DNA of 8,752 nucleotides from Pelagibius sp036570545. GTDB lineage: Bacteria; Pseudomonadota; Alphaproteobacteria; Kiloniellales; Kiloniellaceae. Positions within the stretch are counted from its first letter, which is position 1; each line of letters starts with the position of its first letter. Location: positions 1 to 8,752 of the forward strand of contig DATCXZ010000370.1 in NCBI GenBank assembly GCA_036570545.1, read 5' to 3'. A program made the translations under genes and the position numbers. The notes under the pieces are model-generated. The model was not told where the DNA came from and made no database searches. It worked only from the letters and a program-made list of their open reading frames with translations. Below are positions 1-6,759 of the stretch, in pieces.

Positions 1-2
1 AT

Positions 3-437
3 GCCGTGCGCGCCGCCCTGGCCGACCCGCCGGCGCGCGCCGGGTCGTTCCACTGGCCGGTGCGGGGGGCGCTGCTGTCGTCCTATGGGGCGAAGAGTGG
101 GGGCGAGCACAACGACGGCATCAACATCGCAGCGCCCCGCGGCACGCCGGTGCGCGCCGCGGAGAACGGCGTGGTGGCCTACGCCGGCGAGGAGCTAAAG
201 GGCTTCGGCAAGCTGCTGCTGGTGAAGCACGCCGACGGCTGGGTGACCGCCTATGCGCACAACGAGGCGCTGCTGGTCAGCGCCGGCGACACGGTGCGCC
301 AGGGCCAGACCATCGCCCGCGTCGGCAGCAGCGGCCACGTCGACCGCCCGCAGCTCCACTTCGAGGTGCGCCGCGGCACCCGCGCCGTCGACCCGCAGGC
401 TCAGCTCTCGCCGCGCACGGCCTCGGCGGCCGACTGA
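3..437 (+). CDS. LytM/M23-domain protein, NlpD-like, C-terminal part (5' truncated by window edge)
   Basis: The frame is open to the left edge, so only about the last 145 residues of a longer protein are present; the GTG at position 6 is an internal codon. The visible part is a complete LytM (peptidase family M23) beta-domain: FHWPVRG, then NDGINIAAPRGTPV, then a YAH motif, then GDTVRQGQ and RPQLHFEVRRG, ending a few residues after a typical DPQAQL end. Active M23 enzymes bind zinc through HxxxD and HxH. Here the first pair reads N and N (NDGIN, bases 111-125) and the first His of HxH is Gln (QLH). That pattern is typical of NlpD/EnvC-type proteins, which do not cut peptidoglycan but activate periplasmic amidases at division. 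I infer an envelope-located amidase activator. LysM repeats and a lipoprotein signal would lie upstream, outside the window. Family call confident; activator role inferred. Confidence 0.88.
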   Translation, partial: AVRAALADPPARAGSFHWPVRGALLSSYGAKSGGEHNDGINIAAPRGTPVRAAENGVVAYAGEELKGFGKLLLVKHADGWVTAYAHNEALLVSAGDTVRQGQTIARVGSSGHVDRPQLHFEVRRGTRAVDPQAQLSPRTASAAD

Positions 438-534
438 CACCTCCTCCGCCTGCGTGCACAATTCGATCGCCGTCGGAGCGAGGCCGCTGGAACCCGCGCG
501 CCCGCTTTGCCAGACTGTCCCCTAGCAACCGGCG

Positions 535-540
535 GGAGGA
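535..540 (+). promoter_or_regulatory. Ribosome binding site deciding the start of the ABM-fold gene
   Basis: GGAGGA lies 8 bases before the ATG at 549. It supports that ATG and argues against the in-frame TTG at 507, which has no such site in front of it. Confidence 0.75.
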
Positions 541-548
541 AGCCTGAC

Positions 549-875
549 ATGCACGTGGTGATCTTCGAGGTGCGGCCGAAGCCGGGCCGCAAGGGCGACT
601 ATCTCGACATCGCGGCGGCGCTGCGGCCCGAGCTCGAGCAGATCGACGGCTTCATTTCCATCGAGCGCTTCGCCAGCCTGACCGACGAGGGCAAGGTGCT
701 GTCGCTGTCGTTCTGGCGCGACGAGGCGGCAGTGGTGCGCTGGCGCCAGCACGCCGAGCACCAGGCGGCGCAGAGCCGCGGCCGCCATGACATCTTCGAG
801 GATTACCGCATCAGGGTTGCCGAGGTGGTGCGCGACTACGGGCTCAATGCGCGGGAGCAAGCGCCGCAGAAGTGA
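549..875 (+). CDS. Antibiotic biosynthesis monooxygenase (ABM) fold protein
   Basis: A 108-residue protein. The start MHVVIFEVRPKPGRKGDY, a central ISIERF segment and the LSFWRDEAAVVRWRQHAEH stretch fit the ABM domain (PF03992), a small ferredoxin-like alpha/beta fold that usually works as a dimer. Some members are quinol or polyketide monooxygenases or haem-degrading enzymes, but many have no known substrate, and nothing here fixes one. The HAEHQAAQ region followed by an IFEDYRIRVAEVVRDYG tail is common in the uncharacterised members. The ATG at 549 is chosen over an in-frame TTG 42 bases upstream because a GGAGGA ribosome binding site sits 8 bases before it. It lies 111 bases after the LytM gene and converges on the DUF815 gene. 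No signal peptide or membrane segment, so probably cytoplasmic. Confidence 0.85.
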   Translation: MHVVIFEVRPKPGRKGDYLDIAAALRPELEQIDGFISIERFASLTDEGKVLSLSFWRDEAAVVRWRQHAEHQAAQSRGRHDIFEDYRIRVAEVVRDYGLNAREQAPQK

Positions 876-876
876 G

Positions 877-892
877 CGGCGAGCAATCGCCG
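877..892. terminator. Small hairpin between two convergent genes
   Basis: A perfect 6-bp inverted repeat, CGGCGA and TCGCCG, encloses a 4-base loop. On the plus strand the loop is GCAA, a GNRA-type tetraloop. It occupies 16 of the 18 bases between the ABM stop codon (873-875) and the minus-strand stop of the DUF815 gene (894-896), so it could punctuate transcription from both sides. There is no U-tract on either side, so it is not a classical intrinsic terminator; an mRNA 3'-end stabiliser is equally possible. Confidence 0.35.
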
Positions 893-893
893 A

Positions 894-1781
894 TCAATCC
901 TCCAGCCTCTTCCCCAGGCGTCCCGCGAGGTCCTGGATGTATTGCCAGGCGACGCGGCCGGAGCGGCCGCCGCGGGTGACCGACCATTCGCGCGCCTCGG
1001 CGTGGAGCTGCTCCGGCGGCACCTCGAGGCCGTAACGTCGCGCGTAGCCCTCGATCATCGCGAAGTAGGTGTCCTGGTCGCAGTTGTGGAAGCCGAGCCA
1101 GAGGCCGAAGCGGTCCGACAGGCTGACCTTCTCCTCCACCGCCTCGGAGGCGTGGATGGCGGTCGAGCGCTCGTTCTCGATCATGTCGCGCGGCATGAGG
1201 TGGCGCCGGTTCGAGGTGGCGTAGAAGAGGACGTTGGCCGGGCGGCCCTCGATGCCGCCTTCCAGCACCGCCTTCAGCGACTTGTAGCTGGCATCCTCGC
1301 CGTCGAAGCTGAGGTCGTCGCAGAACAGGACGCAGGGCCGGTTCACCCCGCGCAGGTGGCCGAGCAGGCGGGGCAGGGTGGGAATGTCCTCCCGGTGGAT
1401 CTCCACCAGGGCGAGGCGCGGCGCGTCGGCGTTCTGCTTCGCGCGGTCGTCGTTGACCCTGGCATGCACGGCCTTCACCAGCGAGCTCTTGCCGGCGCCG
1501 CGCGAGCCCCACAGCAGCGCGTTGTTGGCCGGCAGGCCCTCGGCGAAGCGCCGGGTGTTCCGGTAGAGCGTCTCGGTCTGGCGGGAGATGCCTTGCAACA
1601 GCGAGAGATCGACCCGATTTACCTGATGAACCGGCTCCAGCCGGTCGCGCTCCGGATGCCAGACGAAGGCGTCGGCTCCGTCGAGGGCGACGGCAGAAGA
1701 AGCGGCAGGGGCGAGTCGCTCCAAAGCCTCCGCGATGCGCTGGAGAACGGGGAGGAGGTCGAGGCTGGCGGGGCTATTCAT
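894..1781 (-). CDS. DUF815-family AAA ATPase
   Basis: A 295-residue P-loop ATPase. Walker A is GSRGAGKS (residues 92-99) and Walker B is CVLFCDD (150-156). A sensor-1-like ATSNRRHLMPR follows (188-198), then a SLSDRFGLW segment with a likely arginine finger (about 220-228), and a GGRSGRVAWQYIQDL helix near the C-terminus (271-285). This arrangement, with a helical N-terminus before the ATP-binding core, matches DUF815 (PF05673), a widespread but functionally uncharacterised AAA family. No membrane segments, so cytoplasmic. The ATG start has a GGAG site 5 bases upstream (bases 1787-1790). It is transcribed away from yajC. From what I recall of alphaproteobacteria it often sits beside yajC-secDF and the LytM gene, which hints at an envelope or secretion link but proves none. 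Full length for the family, with all nucleotide-binding motifs intact. Confidence 0.92.
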   Translation of the reverse strand: MNSPASLDLLPVLQRIAEALERLAPAASSAVALDGADAFVWHPERDRLEPVHQVNRVDLSLLQGISRQTETLYRNTRRFAEGLPANNALLWGSRGAGKSSLVKAVHARVNDDRAKQNADAPRLALVEIHREDIPTLPRLLGHLRGVNRPCVLFCDDLSFDGEDASYKSLKAVLEGGIEGRPANVLFYATSNRRHLMPRDMIENERSTAIHASEAVEEKVSLSDRFGLWLGFHNCDQDTYFAMIEGYARRYGLEVPPEQLHAEAREWSVTRGGRSGRVAWQYIQDLAGRLGKRLED

Positions 1782-1891
1782 CTATGCTCCAAGGAACCGG
1801 CTGCAAAAGTCTGTTTTGGCGGAGAAAGCTATTTCGCTGGGAACCGCGGGTCAAGCGCCCGGACGGCGCGCCGCGCGTTGCTCCCGTAGCG

Positions 1892-1919
1892 TTGCAATTC
1901 GCGCCGGCGCCGTTATAGT
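1892..1919 (+). promoter_or_regulatory. Candidate sigma-70 promoter for yajC-secD-secF
   Basis: TTGCAA (1892-1897) and TATAGT (1914-1919) are separated by 16 bases and match the -35 and -10 consensus at 4 and 5 of 6 positions. Transcription would begin near 1926, leaving a leader of roughly 28 bases before the yajC start. The yajC ribosome binding site GGAAGGGG (1938-1945) lies 8 bases before the ATG. The site falls in the 172-base gap between the divergent DUF815 and yajC genes. Called by eye, not experimentally. Confidence 0.5.
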
Positions 1920-1953
1920 CCGCCGGTCTGACTGCTCGGAAGGGGTCTAAAGT

Positions 1954-2373
1954 ATGCTTATTTCACCAGCCTATGCCCAGGCCGCAGGAGGTGGCGGAGG
2001 GGATCCCTTCATGACCTTCTTGCCGATTATCCTGATCTTCGTCGTGTTCTACTTCCTGCTCATCCGGCCGCAGCAGAAGAAGGCGAAGCAGCACCGCGAG
2101 ATGGTCTCTGCGCTGCGGCGCGGCGACAAGGTCGTCACCGCCGGCGGAATGATCGGCACGGTGACCAAGATCATCAGCGACACCGAGGCCCAGGTCGAGC
2201 TGGCCGAGGGGGTGCGCGTGCGGGTCGTCCGTCACACCATCTCCGACGTGCTCAGCCGCACCGAGGCGCGCGATGGCGATCCGCGGCCCGCCAACGACGG
2301 CGCGCCGGCCAAGCCGAAGAGCCTGCTGAACACTCTGCTCGGCCTCGGCGGCAAGTCCGACAACAAGTCCTGA
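1954..2373 (+). CDS. yajC: Sec translocon accessory protein YajC
   Basis: A 139-residue protein with one membrane-spanning helix (about residues 20-38, FLPIILIFVVFYFLLIR) followed by the family hallmark RPQQKKAKQHREM. After that comes the small cytoplasmic beta-domain with LRRGDKVVTAGGMIGTV and a VRVRVVRHTISDVL segment. The short N-terminus containing SPAYAQAAGGGGG is typical of alphaproteobacterial YajC. YajC associates with SecD and SecF in the inner membrane and with SecYEG; its exact role is modest and not essential in E. coli. The C-terminal 30-35 residues are a low-complexity, Lys- and Pro-containing tail. The start is the only good ATG, with GGAAGGGG 8 bases upstream. It is the first gene of the presumed yajC-secD-secF-Mth938 unit. 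Confidence 0.97.
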   Translation: MLISPAYAQAAGGGGGDPFMTFLPIILIFVVFYFLLIRPQQKKAKQHREMVSALRRGDKVVTAGGMIGTVTKIISDTEAQVELAEGVRVRVVRHTISDVLSRTEARDGDPRPANDGAPAKPKSLLNTLLGLGGKSDNKS

Positions 2374-2387
2374 TCCCAGCCGGGGGC

Positions 2388-2403
2388 CCTGCCGCCCGGC
2401 AGG
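2388..2403 (+). other. Hairpin in the yajC-secD gap
   Basis: A perfect 6-bp inverted repeat, CCTGCC and GGCAGG, with a 4-base loop lies 14 bases after the yajC stop and 34 bases before secD. No U-tract follows, so full termination is unlikely. It could tune the ratio of YajC to SecD mRNA or protect a processed 3' end. In DNA this rich in G and C, such a hairpin may also be chance. Confidence 0.3.
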
Positions 2404-2437
2404 CGCCTCCACTGCCAACCCGAAGGCTTCCCGCCCG

Positions 2438-4018
2438 ATGGTCAATCTGCCCCGCTGGCAAATCATCCTGGTCGCCCTGGTCGTGCTGGCCGGGGTGATC
2501 TTCGCCGCGCCGAACCTGCTGCTCACCCGCGAGCAGGCGACGCGGATGGCGGACGAGGGCAGCATCCTGCCGCACCAGCAGATCAGCCTCGGCCTCGACC
2601 TGCGCGGCGGCGTCTACCTGCTGGTCGGCGTCGACCTCTCCGCCCTCATGGAGCAGGACCGCGACAACCTGCAGGAGGGCATCCGCGCCGCGCTGAACGA
2701 GGCCGGCCTGCTGAACAGCGAGATCGGCATCGTCGGCGATGCCGTCGAGGTGACCCTGCCGAGCGAAGACGAGGCGGACCGGGCGCGCGACGTCATCAAC
2801 GGCCTGCAGCAGGGCCTCGCCATAACCTCACCGGCGGACAACAGGCTCCGAGTCGTCTTCACCGAGGCCGCGCTGCGCGAGCGGACCAACGCGGCGATGT
2901 CCCAGTCGGTGGAGGTGATGCGCCGGCGCATCGACGAGTCGGGCACCCGCGAGGCGTCGATCCAGCGCCAGGGTACGGACCGCATCGTCATCCAGGTTCC
3001 CGGCTTCGACGACCCGCAGCGCCTGAAGGCGCTGCTCGGCGAGCCGGCGGTGATGAGCTTCCGCTTCGTGAACGAGAACATCGCTCCCGGTGCGCGCATC
3101 CCGCCATCCTATGAGATCCTTCCCGCGGCCGAGAGCGAGCGCCGGGCGGGCTTTCCCGCGTCCTACGTGGTCAGCAAGCGGGTGATCGTGGACGGCGACC
3201 ACCTGACCAACGCGCAGGCGACCTTCGACCAGGACGGCCGCCCCGCGGTCTCCTTCAACTTCGATACGCTGGGCGCCAAGCGCTTCGGCGATGCCACCCG
3301 CGACAACGTCGGGCGCATCTTCGCCATCATCCTCGACGACGAGGTGATCTCGGCACCGCGCATCCAGTCGGCGATCACCGGCGGCAGCGGCATCATCACC
3401 GGCAGCTTCAGTGTGGAGACGGCGCAGGACCTGGCCCTGCTGCTGCGCGCGGGCGCGCTGCCGGCGCCGGTGCAGTACCTGGAGGAGCGTACCGTCGGCC
3501 CCGGCCTCGGCGCCGATTCGATCGCTGCCGGCGAGATCGCCTCGGTGCTCGGCCTGATCTTCGTGGTGATCTTCATGGTCGTCATGTACGGGCTGCTCGG
3601 TGCCATGGCGAGCACGGCACTGGTGATCAACCTCGTGCTGCTGCTGGCTGCTCTCTCGGTGCTTCAGGCGACCCTCACGCTGCCCGGTATCGCCGGCATC
3701 GTGCTGACAATGGGCATGGCCGTCGATGCCAACGTGCTGATCTTCGAGCGCATGCGCGAGGAGCTGTACAGCGGGCGCGGCCCGGTCACGGCCGTCGATG
3801 CCGGCTACCGGCGGGCGATGGTCACCATCTGGGATTCGAACCTCACCACGCTGATCGCCGGCGTGCTGCTGTTTCACTTCGGCACCGGGCCCATCAAGGG
3901 CTTTGCCGTCACGCTGTCGCTCGGCCTTATCACGTCGATGTTCTCGGCCATCATGGTCACGCGCGTCATCGTCGTCTTCTGGCTGCGCCGCCGGCGGCCG
4001 CAGACCCTTGCGATCTAG
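2438..4018 (+). CDS. secD: Protein translocase subunit SecD
   Basis: A 526-residue RND-superfamily membrane protein that, with SecF, uses the proton motive force to pull secreted proteins through SecYEG on the periplasmic side. One N-terminal helix (about 8-27) is followed by the family motif LGLDLRGGVYLL (51-62), a large periplasmic P1 region, and a base segment carrying NFDTLGAKRF and LDDEVISAPRIQ. Five more helices follow (about 366-386, 391-409, 416-436, 465-485, 489-512). The signature GMAVDANVLIFERMREE (426-442) includes Asp430 inside helix 4, the conserved membrane aspartate implicated in proton coupling. The length fits alphaproteobacterial SecD; it is shorter than the E. coli protein. 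The start is at the first residue before the hydrophobic helix; its ribosome binding site is weak (GAAGG, 11 bases upstream). The stop overlaps the secF ribosome binding site. Confidence 0.98.
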   Translation: MVNLPRWQIILVALVVLAGVIFAAPNLLLTREQATRMADEGSILPHQQISLGLDLRGGVYLLVGVDLSALMEQDRDNLQEGIRAALNEAGLLNSEIGIVGDAVEVTLPSEDEADRARDVINGLQQGLAITSPADNRLRVVFTEAALRERTNAAMSQSVEVMRRRIDESGTREASIQRQGTDRIVIQVPGFDDPQRLKALLGEPAVMSFRFVNENIAPGARIPPSYEILPAAESERRAGFPASYVVSKRVIVDGDHLTNAQATFDQDGRPAVSFNFDTLGAKRFGDATRDNVGRIFAIILDDEVISAPRIQSAITGGSGIITGSFSVETAQDLALLLRAGALPAPVQYLEERTVGPGLGADSIAAGEIASVLGLIFVVIFMVVMYGLLGAMASTALVINLVLLLAALSVLQATLTLPGIAGIVLTMGMAVDANVLIFERMREELYSGRGPVTAVDAGYRRAMVTIWDSNLTTLIAGVLLFHFGTGPIKGFAVTLSLGLITSMFSAIMVTRVIVVFWLRRRRPQTLAI

Positions 4019-4021
4019 GAG
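4017..4021 (+). promoter_or_regulatory. secF ribosome binding site overlapping the secD stop codon
   Basis: AGGAG shares its first two bases with the TAG stop of secD (4016-4018) and lies 9 bases before the secF ATG. This arrangement favours translational coupling of SecD and SecF, which act as a 1:1 complex. Confidence 0.7.
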
Positions 4022-4030
4022 CGGCAAGCC

Positions 4031-4972
4031 ATGGCGCTGATCCGCAAGTTCCCGCTCGATCCCGGCCTCAACTTTATCGGCCAGCGAAATATTTTCCTCG
4101 CCATCGCGGCGCTGATCACGGTGGCCTCGGTTGCCATAACGATCGTGCAAGGGCTGAACTTCGGCGTCGACTTTCGGGGCGGCCTGCTGCTCGAGGCGCG
4201 CCTGGCGCAGCCGGCCGACCTCGGCGAGCTGCGCAACCGGCTGGGCGACCTCGGACTCGGCGATGTGACGCTGCAGCAGTTCGGCGAGCCGACCGATGTG
4301 TTGATCAACTTGTCGAATTCCGCCGAGGACGAGGCGGGACAGCACGCGGCCGTCGAGGCCATCACGGCGGCGCTTGGCGAAGGGACGGAAATCCGCCGCC
4401 AGGAATACGTGGGGCCGAAGGTCGGCGACGAGCTGAAGGTGGACGGCGCGCTCGCCACCCTGCTCGCCATGCTCGGCATCGCCATCTACGTCTGGTTCCG
4501 CTTCGAGTGGCAGTTCGGAGTGGCGGCCCTGATCTCGCTGCTGCACGACGTGGTGGCGACCATCGGGTTCTTTGCGTTGACTCAGCTTGAGTTCAACCTC
4601 TCCACCCTCGCCGCGGTGCTGACCATCGCCGGCTATTCGATCAACGACACCGTGGTCATCTTCGACCGCGTGCGCGAGATGCTGCGCCGTTACAAGAAGC
4701 TGGAGCTGAACGAGCTGCTCAACCGCGCGGTCAACACGACGCTCTCGCGCACCCTGCTGACCTCTATCAGCACGCTGATCGCGCTGCTCGCGCTCTTCAT
4801 CTTCGGCGGGGAGGTCATCCGCGGGTTCACGGCCGGCCTGATCTGGGGCATCCTGATCGGGACGTTCTCGTCCTTTGGCCTCGCGGTGCCGCTGCTGTCG
4901 TATCTGAAGCTGCGGCGCAGCAGCGGCAAGGAAGAGGCGGAAGAGGCCAGGGCGGCCGAGCCGTCGGCCTGA
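4031..4972 (+). CDS. secF: Protein translocase subunit SecF
   Basis: A 313-residue partner of SecD. The N-terminal helix (about 20-39) leads to the motif LNFGVDFRGGLLLEA (42-56), the SecF counterpart of the SecD RGG motif. A short periplasmic domain ends in the conserved VGPKVGDEL (127-135). Five further helices cover roughly 138-156, 163-184, 190-212, 240-260 and 265-293. The family signature GYSINDTVVIFDRVRE (201-216) is intact, including Asp206. A charged, Glu- and Ala-rich tail (about 298-313) is cytoplasmic. The 12-base gap after secD and a ribosome binding site overlapping the secD stop point to coupled translation. Its length is normal for a stand-alone SecF, and SecD and SecF are separate rather than fused. 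Confidence 0.98.
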   Translation: MALIRKFPLDPGLNFIGQRNIFLAIAALITVASVAITIVQGLNFGVDFRGGLLLEARLAQPADLGELRNRLGDLGLGDVTLQQFGEPTDVLINLSNSAEDEAGQHAAVEAITAALGEGTEIRRQEYVGPKVGDELKVDGALATLLAMLGIAIYVWFRFEWQFGVAALISLLHDVVATIGFFALTQLEFNLSTLAAVLTIAGYSINDTVVIFDRVREMLRRYKKLELNELLNRAVNTTLSRTLLTSISTLIALLALFIFGGEVIRGFTAGLIWGILIGTFSSFGLAVPLLSYLKLRRSSGKEEAEEARAAEPSA

Positions 4973-4999
4973 CGGCGCGCACTCGAGAAGGGAGCGGAG

Positions 5000-5377
5000 A
5001 TGGACGTCACGCCGCTCGTTCCGCAGGGACGCCAGGTCATCGAGCGCTACGGCAACGGCGGCTTCCGCGTCACCGGCGAAACCTACCGCGGCTCCATTCT
5101 GGTGCTGCCCGACCGCTCGGCAGCCTGGCCACCCACCTCCATCGACGAACTCGACCTCGCGAGCCTGGAGCCGGTGCTGAGCGCCGTGCCGCCGGTCGAG
5201 GTGCTGCTGATCGGCTGCGGGCGCGCCATGGCCATGATCGATCCCGCCCTGCGTGCCGCGGCCCGCGCCCGCGGTGTGGCGCTGGAGCCGATGGATACCG
5301 GCGCGGCCTGTCGCACCTACAACGTGCTGGTCGCCGAGGACCGCCGCGTCGCCGCCGTCCTTATCGCGGTCGATTAG
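5000..5377 (+). CDS. Mth938/DUF498 domain protein, NDUFAF3-like
   Basis: A 125-residue protein with the DUF498 (PF04430) pattern throughout: YRGSILVLP (29-37), LLIGCGRAM (69-77), and the strongly conserved MDTGAACRTYNVL (98-110) before a beta-strand ending in VAAVLIAVD. This is the family of the human mitochondrial complex I assembly factor NDUFAF3, whose association with SecDF/YajC gene neighbourhoods in alphaproteobacteria is known. It has no signal peptide or membrane helix and is probably a cytoplasmic or membrane-peripheral protein. The ATG has AAGGGAG about 5 bases upstream and follows secF by 27 bases, so it is likely the last gene of that transcript. I infer a role in assembling NADH dehydrogenase or inserting membrane proteins; its molecular activity is unknown. 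It meets chrA tail to tail with 11 bases between stops and no visible terminator. Confidence 0.9.
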   Translation: MDVTPLVPQGRQVIERYGNGGFRVTGETYRGSILVLPDRSAAWPPTSIDELDLASLEPVLSAVPPVEVLLIGCGRAMAMIDPALRAAARARGVALEPMDTGAACRTYNVLVAEDRRVAAVLIAVD

Positions 5378-5388
5378 GGTCGGTCGCG

Positions 5389-6612
5389 CTACAGCAGCGC
5401 GGTGCCGGTGCCGCCGGCGGCCAGAACAGCCACCACCACCCACGGCGGGGCCTTCCAGACCGCAAGCAGGAGGAACCCGAGCAGCGCGAGCGCGAAGTCG
5501 TAGGGCCCGAGGATGGCGCTGGTCCACACCGGATCGTAGAGGGCCGCGCCGAGAATGCCGACGACCGCCGCATTGGTGCCGCGCATCGCCGCCTGCGCGA
5601 GCGGCCGGCTGCGCAAGGCGTCCCAGAACGGCAGCGCGCCGGCGACCAGCAGCAGGCCGGGAAGGAAGAGCGCGACAAGGCAGAGCAGCGCCCCCGCCAC
5701 GCCGTTGGGCGCCGGCTCCATGACCGTTCCGAGATAGGCCGCGAAGGTGAACAGCGGTCCGGGCACCGCCTGCGCCGCGCCGTAGCCGGCAAGGAATGCG
5801 TCCTGGCTCACCCAGCCTGGATGCACGGCTTCCGCCTCGAGCAGGGGCAGGACCACGTGGCCGCCGCCAAACACCAGCGCGCCCGAGCGGTAGAAGGCAT
5901 CGAAACGCGCGACGCCTTCCGACAGCGGAAGCCCTGCCCGGAGCAAGGGCAGCAGGACCAGCAGCGCCAGGCACAGCGCGAGAAGGATTGCGCCGGCGCG
6001 CCGCGATACCGGGACCGTCAGGTGTCCGACGGTGGCGGGAGCCGCGCTGCGGCACAGCCTGAGCCCGGCGAGGCCGCCGGCGACGATGGCCGCCACCTGG
6101 CCGACCGGCCCGGCCATGAAGATGACAATGAGAACGGCGAGGAGCGCGATGCCGGCGCGCGTGCGGTCCGGGCAGAGCGCGCGTGCCATGCCCCACACGG
6201 CCTGCGCCACCACCGCGACGGCGACGACCTTGAGGCCGTGCAGGAAGCCGCTCCCGAGAGGCCCTTCGAAGGCGGCTGCGCCCAGGGCGAAGAGCACCAG
6301 GGCGATGGCAGAGGGCAGGGTGAAGGCGGCCCAGGCGGCGAGCGCGCCGAGCGGCCCGCCGCGCAGCAGGCCGAGCGCGAAGCCGACCTGGCTGCTGGCC
6401 GGGCCGGGCAGGAACTGGCAGAGCGCGACGAGATCGGCATAGCCGCTCTCCCCGATCCACCTGCGGCGGACGACCAGTTCATCGCGGAAGTATCCGAGAT
6501 GCGCGATCGGGCCGCCGAACGACGTAAGGCCGAGCTTCAGGAAAGCCAGGAACACCTCGCCCGACGAGCCCGCAGGCTCGCGGCTCGGCTGTCGTGTGTC
6601 CTGGTCCCCCAT
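5389..6612 (-). CDS. chrA: ChrA-family (CHR) transporter, two-domain form
   Basis: A 407-residue polytopic inner-membrane protein made of two homologous CHR domains (chromate ion transporter family, PF02417). Domain 1 begins with FLKLGLTSFGGPIAHLGYF (24-42) and contains CQFLPGPASSQVGFALG (65-81). Domain 2 repeats the same plan with GALVFGGGHVVLPLLEAE (244-261) and GYGAAQAVPGPLFTFAAYLG (277-296). About ten hydrophobic segments are visible. Family members export chromate using the membrane potential; many environmental copies have no proven substrate, so chromate is the family expectation. A TTG 36 bases upstream would also be in frame, but the ATG at 6612 gives the usual N-terminal length. Neither start has a strong ribosome binding site. 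No ChrB regulator is seen nearby. The sodB terminator just upstream suggests it has its own promoter. Confidence 0.93.
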   Translation of the reverse strand: MGDQDTRQPSREPAGSSGEVFLAFLKLGLTSFGGPIAHLGYFRDELVVRRRWIGESGYADLVALCQFLPGPASSQVGFALGLLRGGPLGALAAWAAFTLPSAIALVLFALGAAAFEGPLGSGFLHGLKVVAVAVVAQAVWGMARALCPDRTRAGIALLAVLIVIFMAGPVGQVAAIVAGGLAGLRLCRSAAPATVGHLTVPVSRRAGAILLALCLALLVLLPLLRAGLPLSEGVARFDAFYRSGALVFGGGHVVLPLLEAEAVHPGWVSQDAFLAGYGAAQAVPGPLFTFAAYLGTVMEPAPNGVAGALLCLVALFLPGLLLVAGALPFWDALRSRPLAQAAMRGTNAAVVGILGAALYDPVWTSAILGPYDFALALLGFLLLAVWKAPPWVVVAVLAAGGTGTALL

Positions 6613-6675
6613 GGGCGGCACCGGACCGCACTTCGCGCGCGTCGTCAAGGGCAGTGGAATCCGGATGCGGGCAGG

Positions 6676-6706
6676 AAAAGAGCCGTCGGGCGCGCCCGGC
6701 GGCTCT
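6676..6706 (-). terminator. Intrinsic terminator of the superoxide dismutase gene
   Basis: Read on the minus strand, GAGCCGCCGGG and CCCGACGGCTC form an 11-bp stem with one C-A mismatch and a CGCG loop, followed directly by TTTT and then CC. It begins about 40 bases after the sodB stop, the right place and direction to end that transcript. It also separates sodB from chrA, which starts about 64 bases further on. Confidence 0.75.
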
Positions 6707-6727
6707 CCTGTTTCATCGCGCGCCTTA

Positions 6728-6759
6728 TCTCAGGCGCTGAAGTTCTCAGGCGCCGAAGT
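6728..6759 (-). repeat. 16-bp tandem duplication across the sodB stop codon
   Basis: Two adjacent 16-base copies (6728-6743 and 6744-6759) differ at one position. On the minus strand each reads ACTTC-A/G-GCGCCTGAGA. The first copy met by the ribosome encodes the end of the protein (NFGA) and its TGA stop; the second lies just after the stop, so its TGA is in another frame. It looks like a slippage-type duplication of the end of the gene. Confidence 0.85.

Noticed and set aside
942..1889. A 315-codon plus-strand open frame over the DUF815 gene
   Set aside because: It is antisense to an ATPase with intact Walker motifs, shows no recognisable domain, and would run into the yajC promoter region.
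2402..2407. GGCGCC palindrome before secD
   Set aside because: Six-base GC palindromes are expected often by chance in DNA of this composition.
2828..6460. A 1210-codon open frame on the minus strand running through secD, secF, the Mth938 gene and part of chrA
   Set aside because: It is antisense to clearly conserved secD, secF and Mth938 genes and overlaps chrA in another frame. Its translation is low-complexity, rich in R, G, D, H and Q, as expected for the opposite frame of high-GC genes.
6613..6648. TTG-initiated N-terminal extension of ChrA
   Set aside because: The 12 extra residues are not typical of the family, and there is no ribosome binding site before the TTG. TTGACG on the minus strand here also resembles a -35 element, but no matching -10 was found, so no promoter is claimed.
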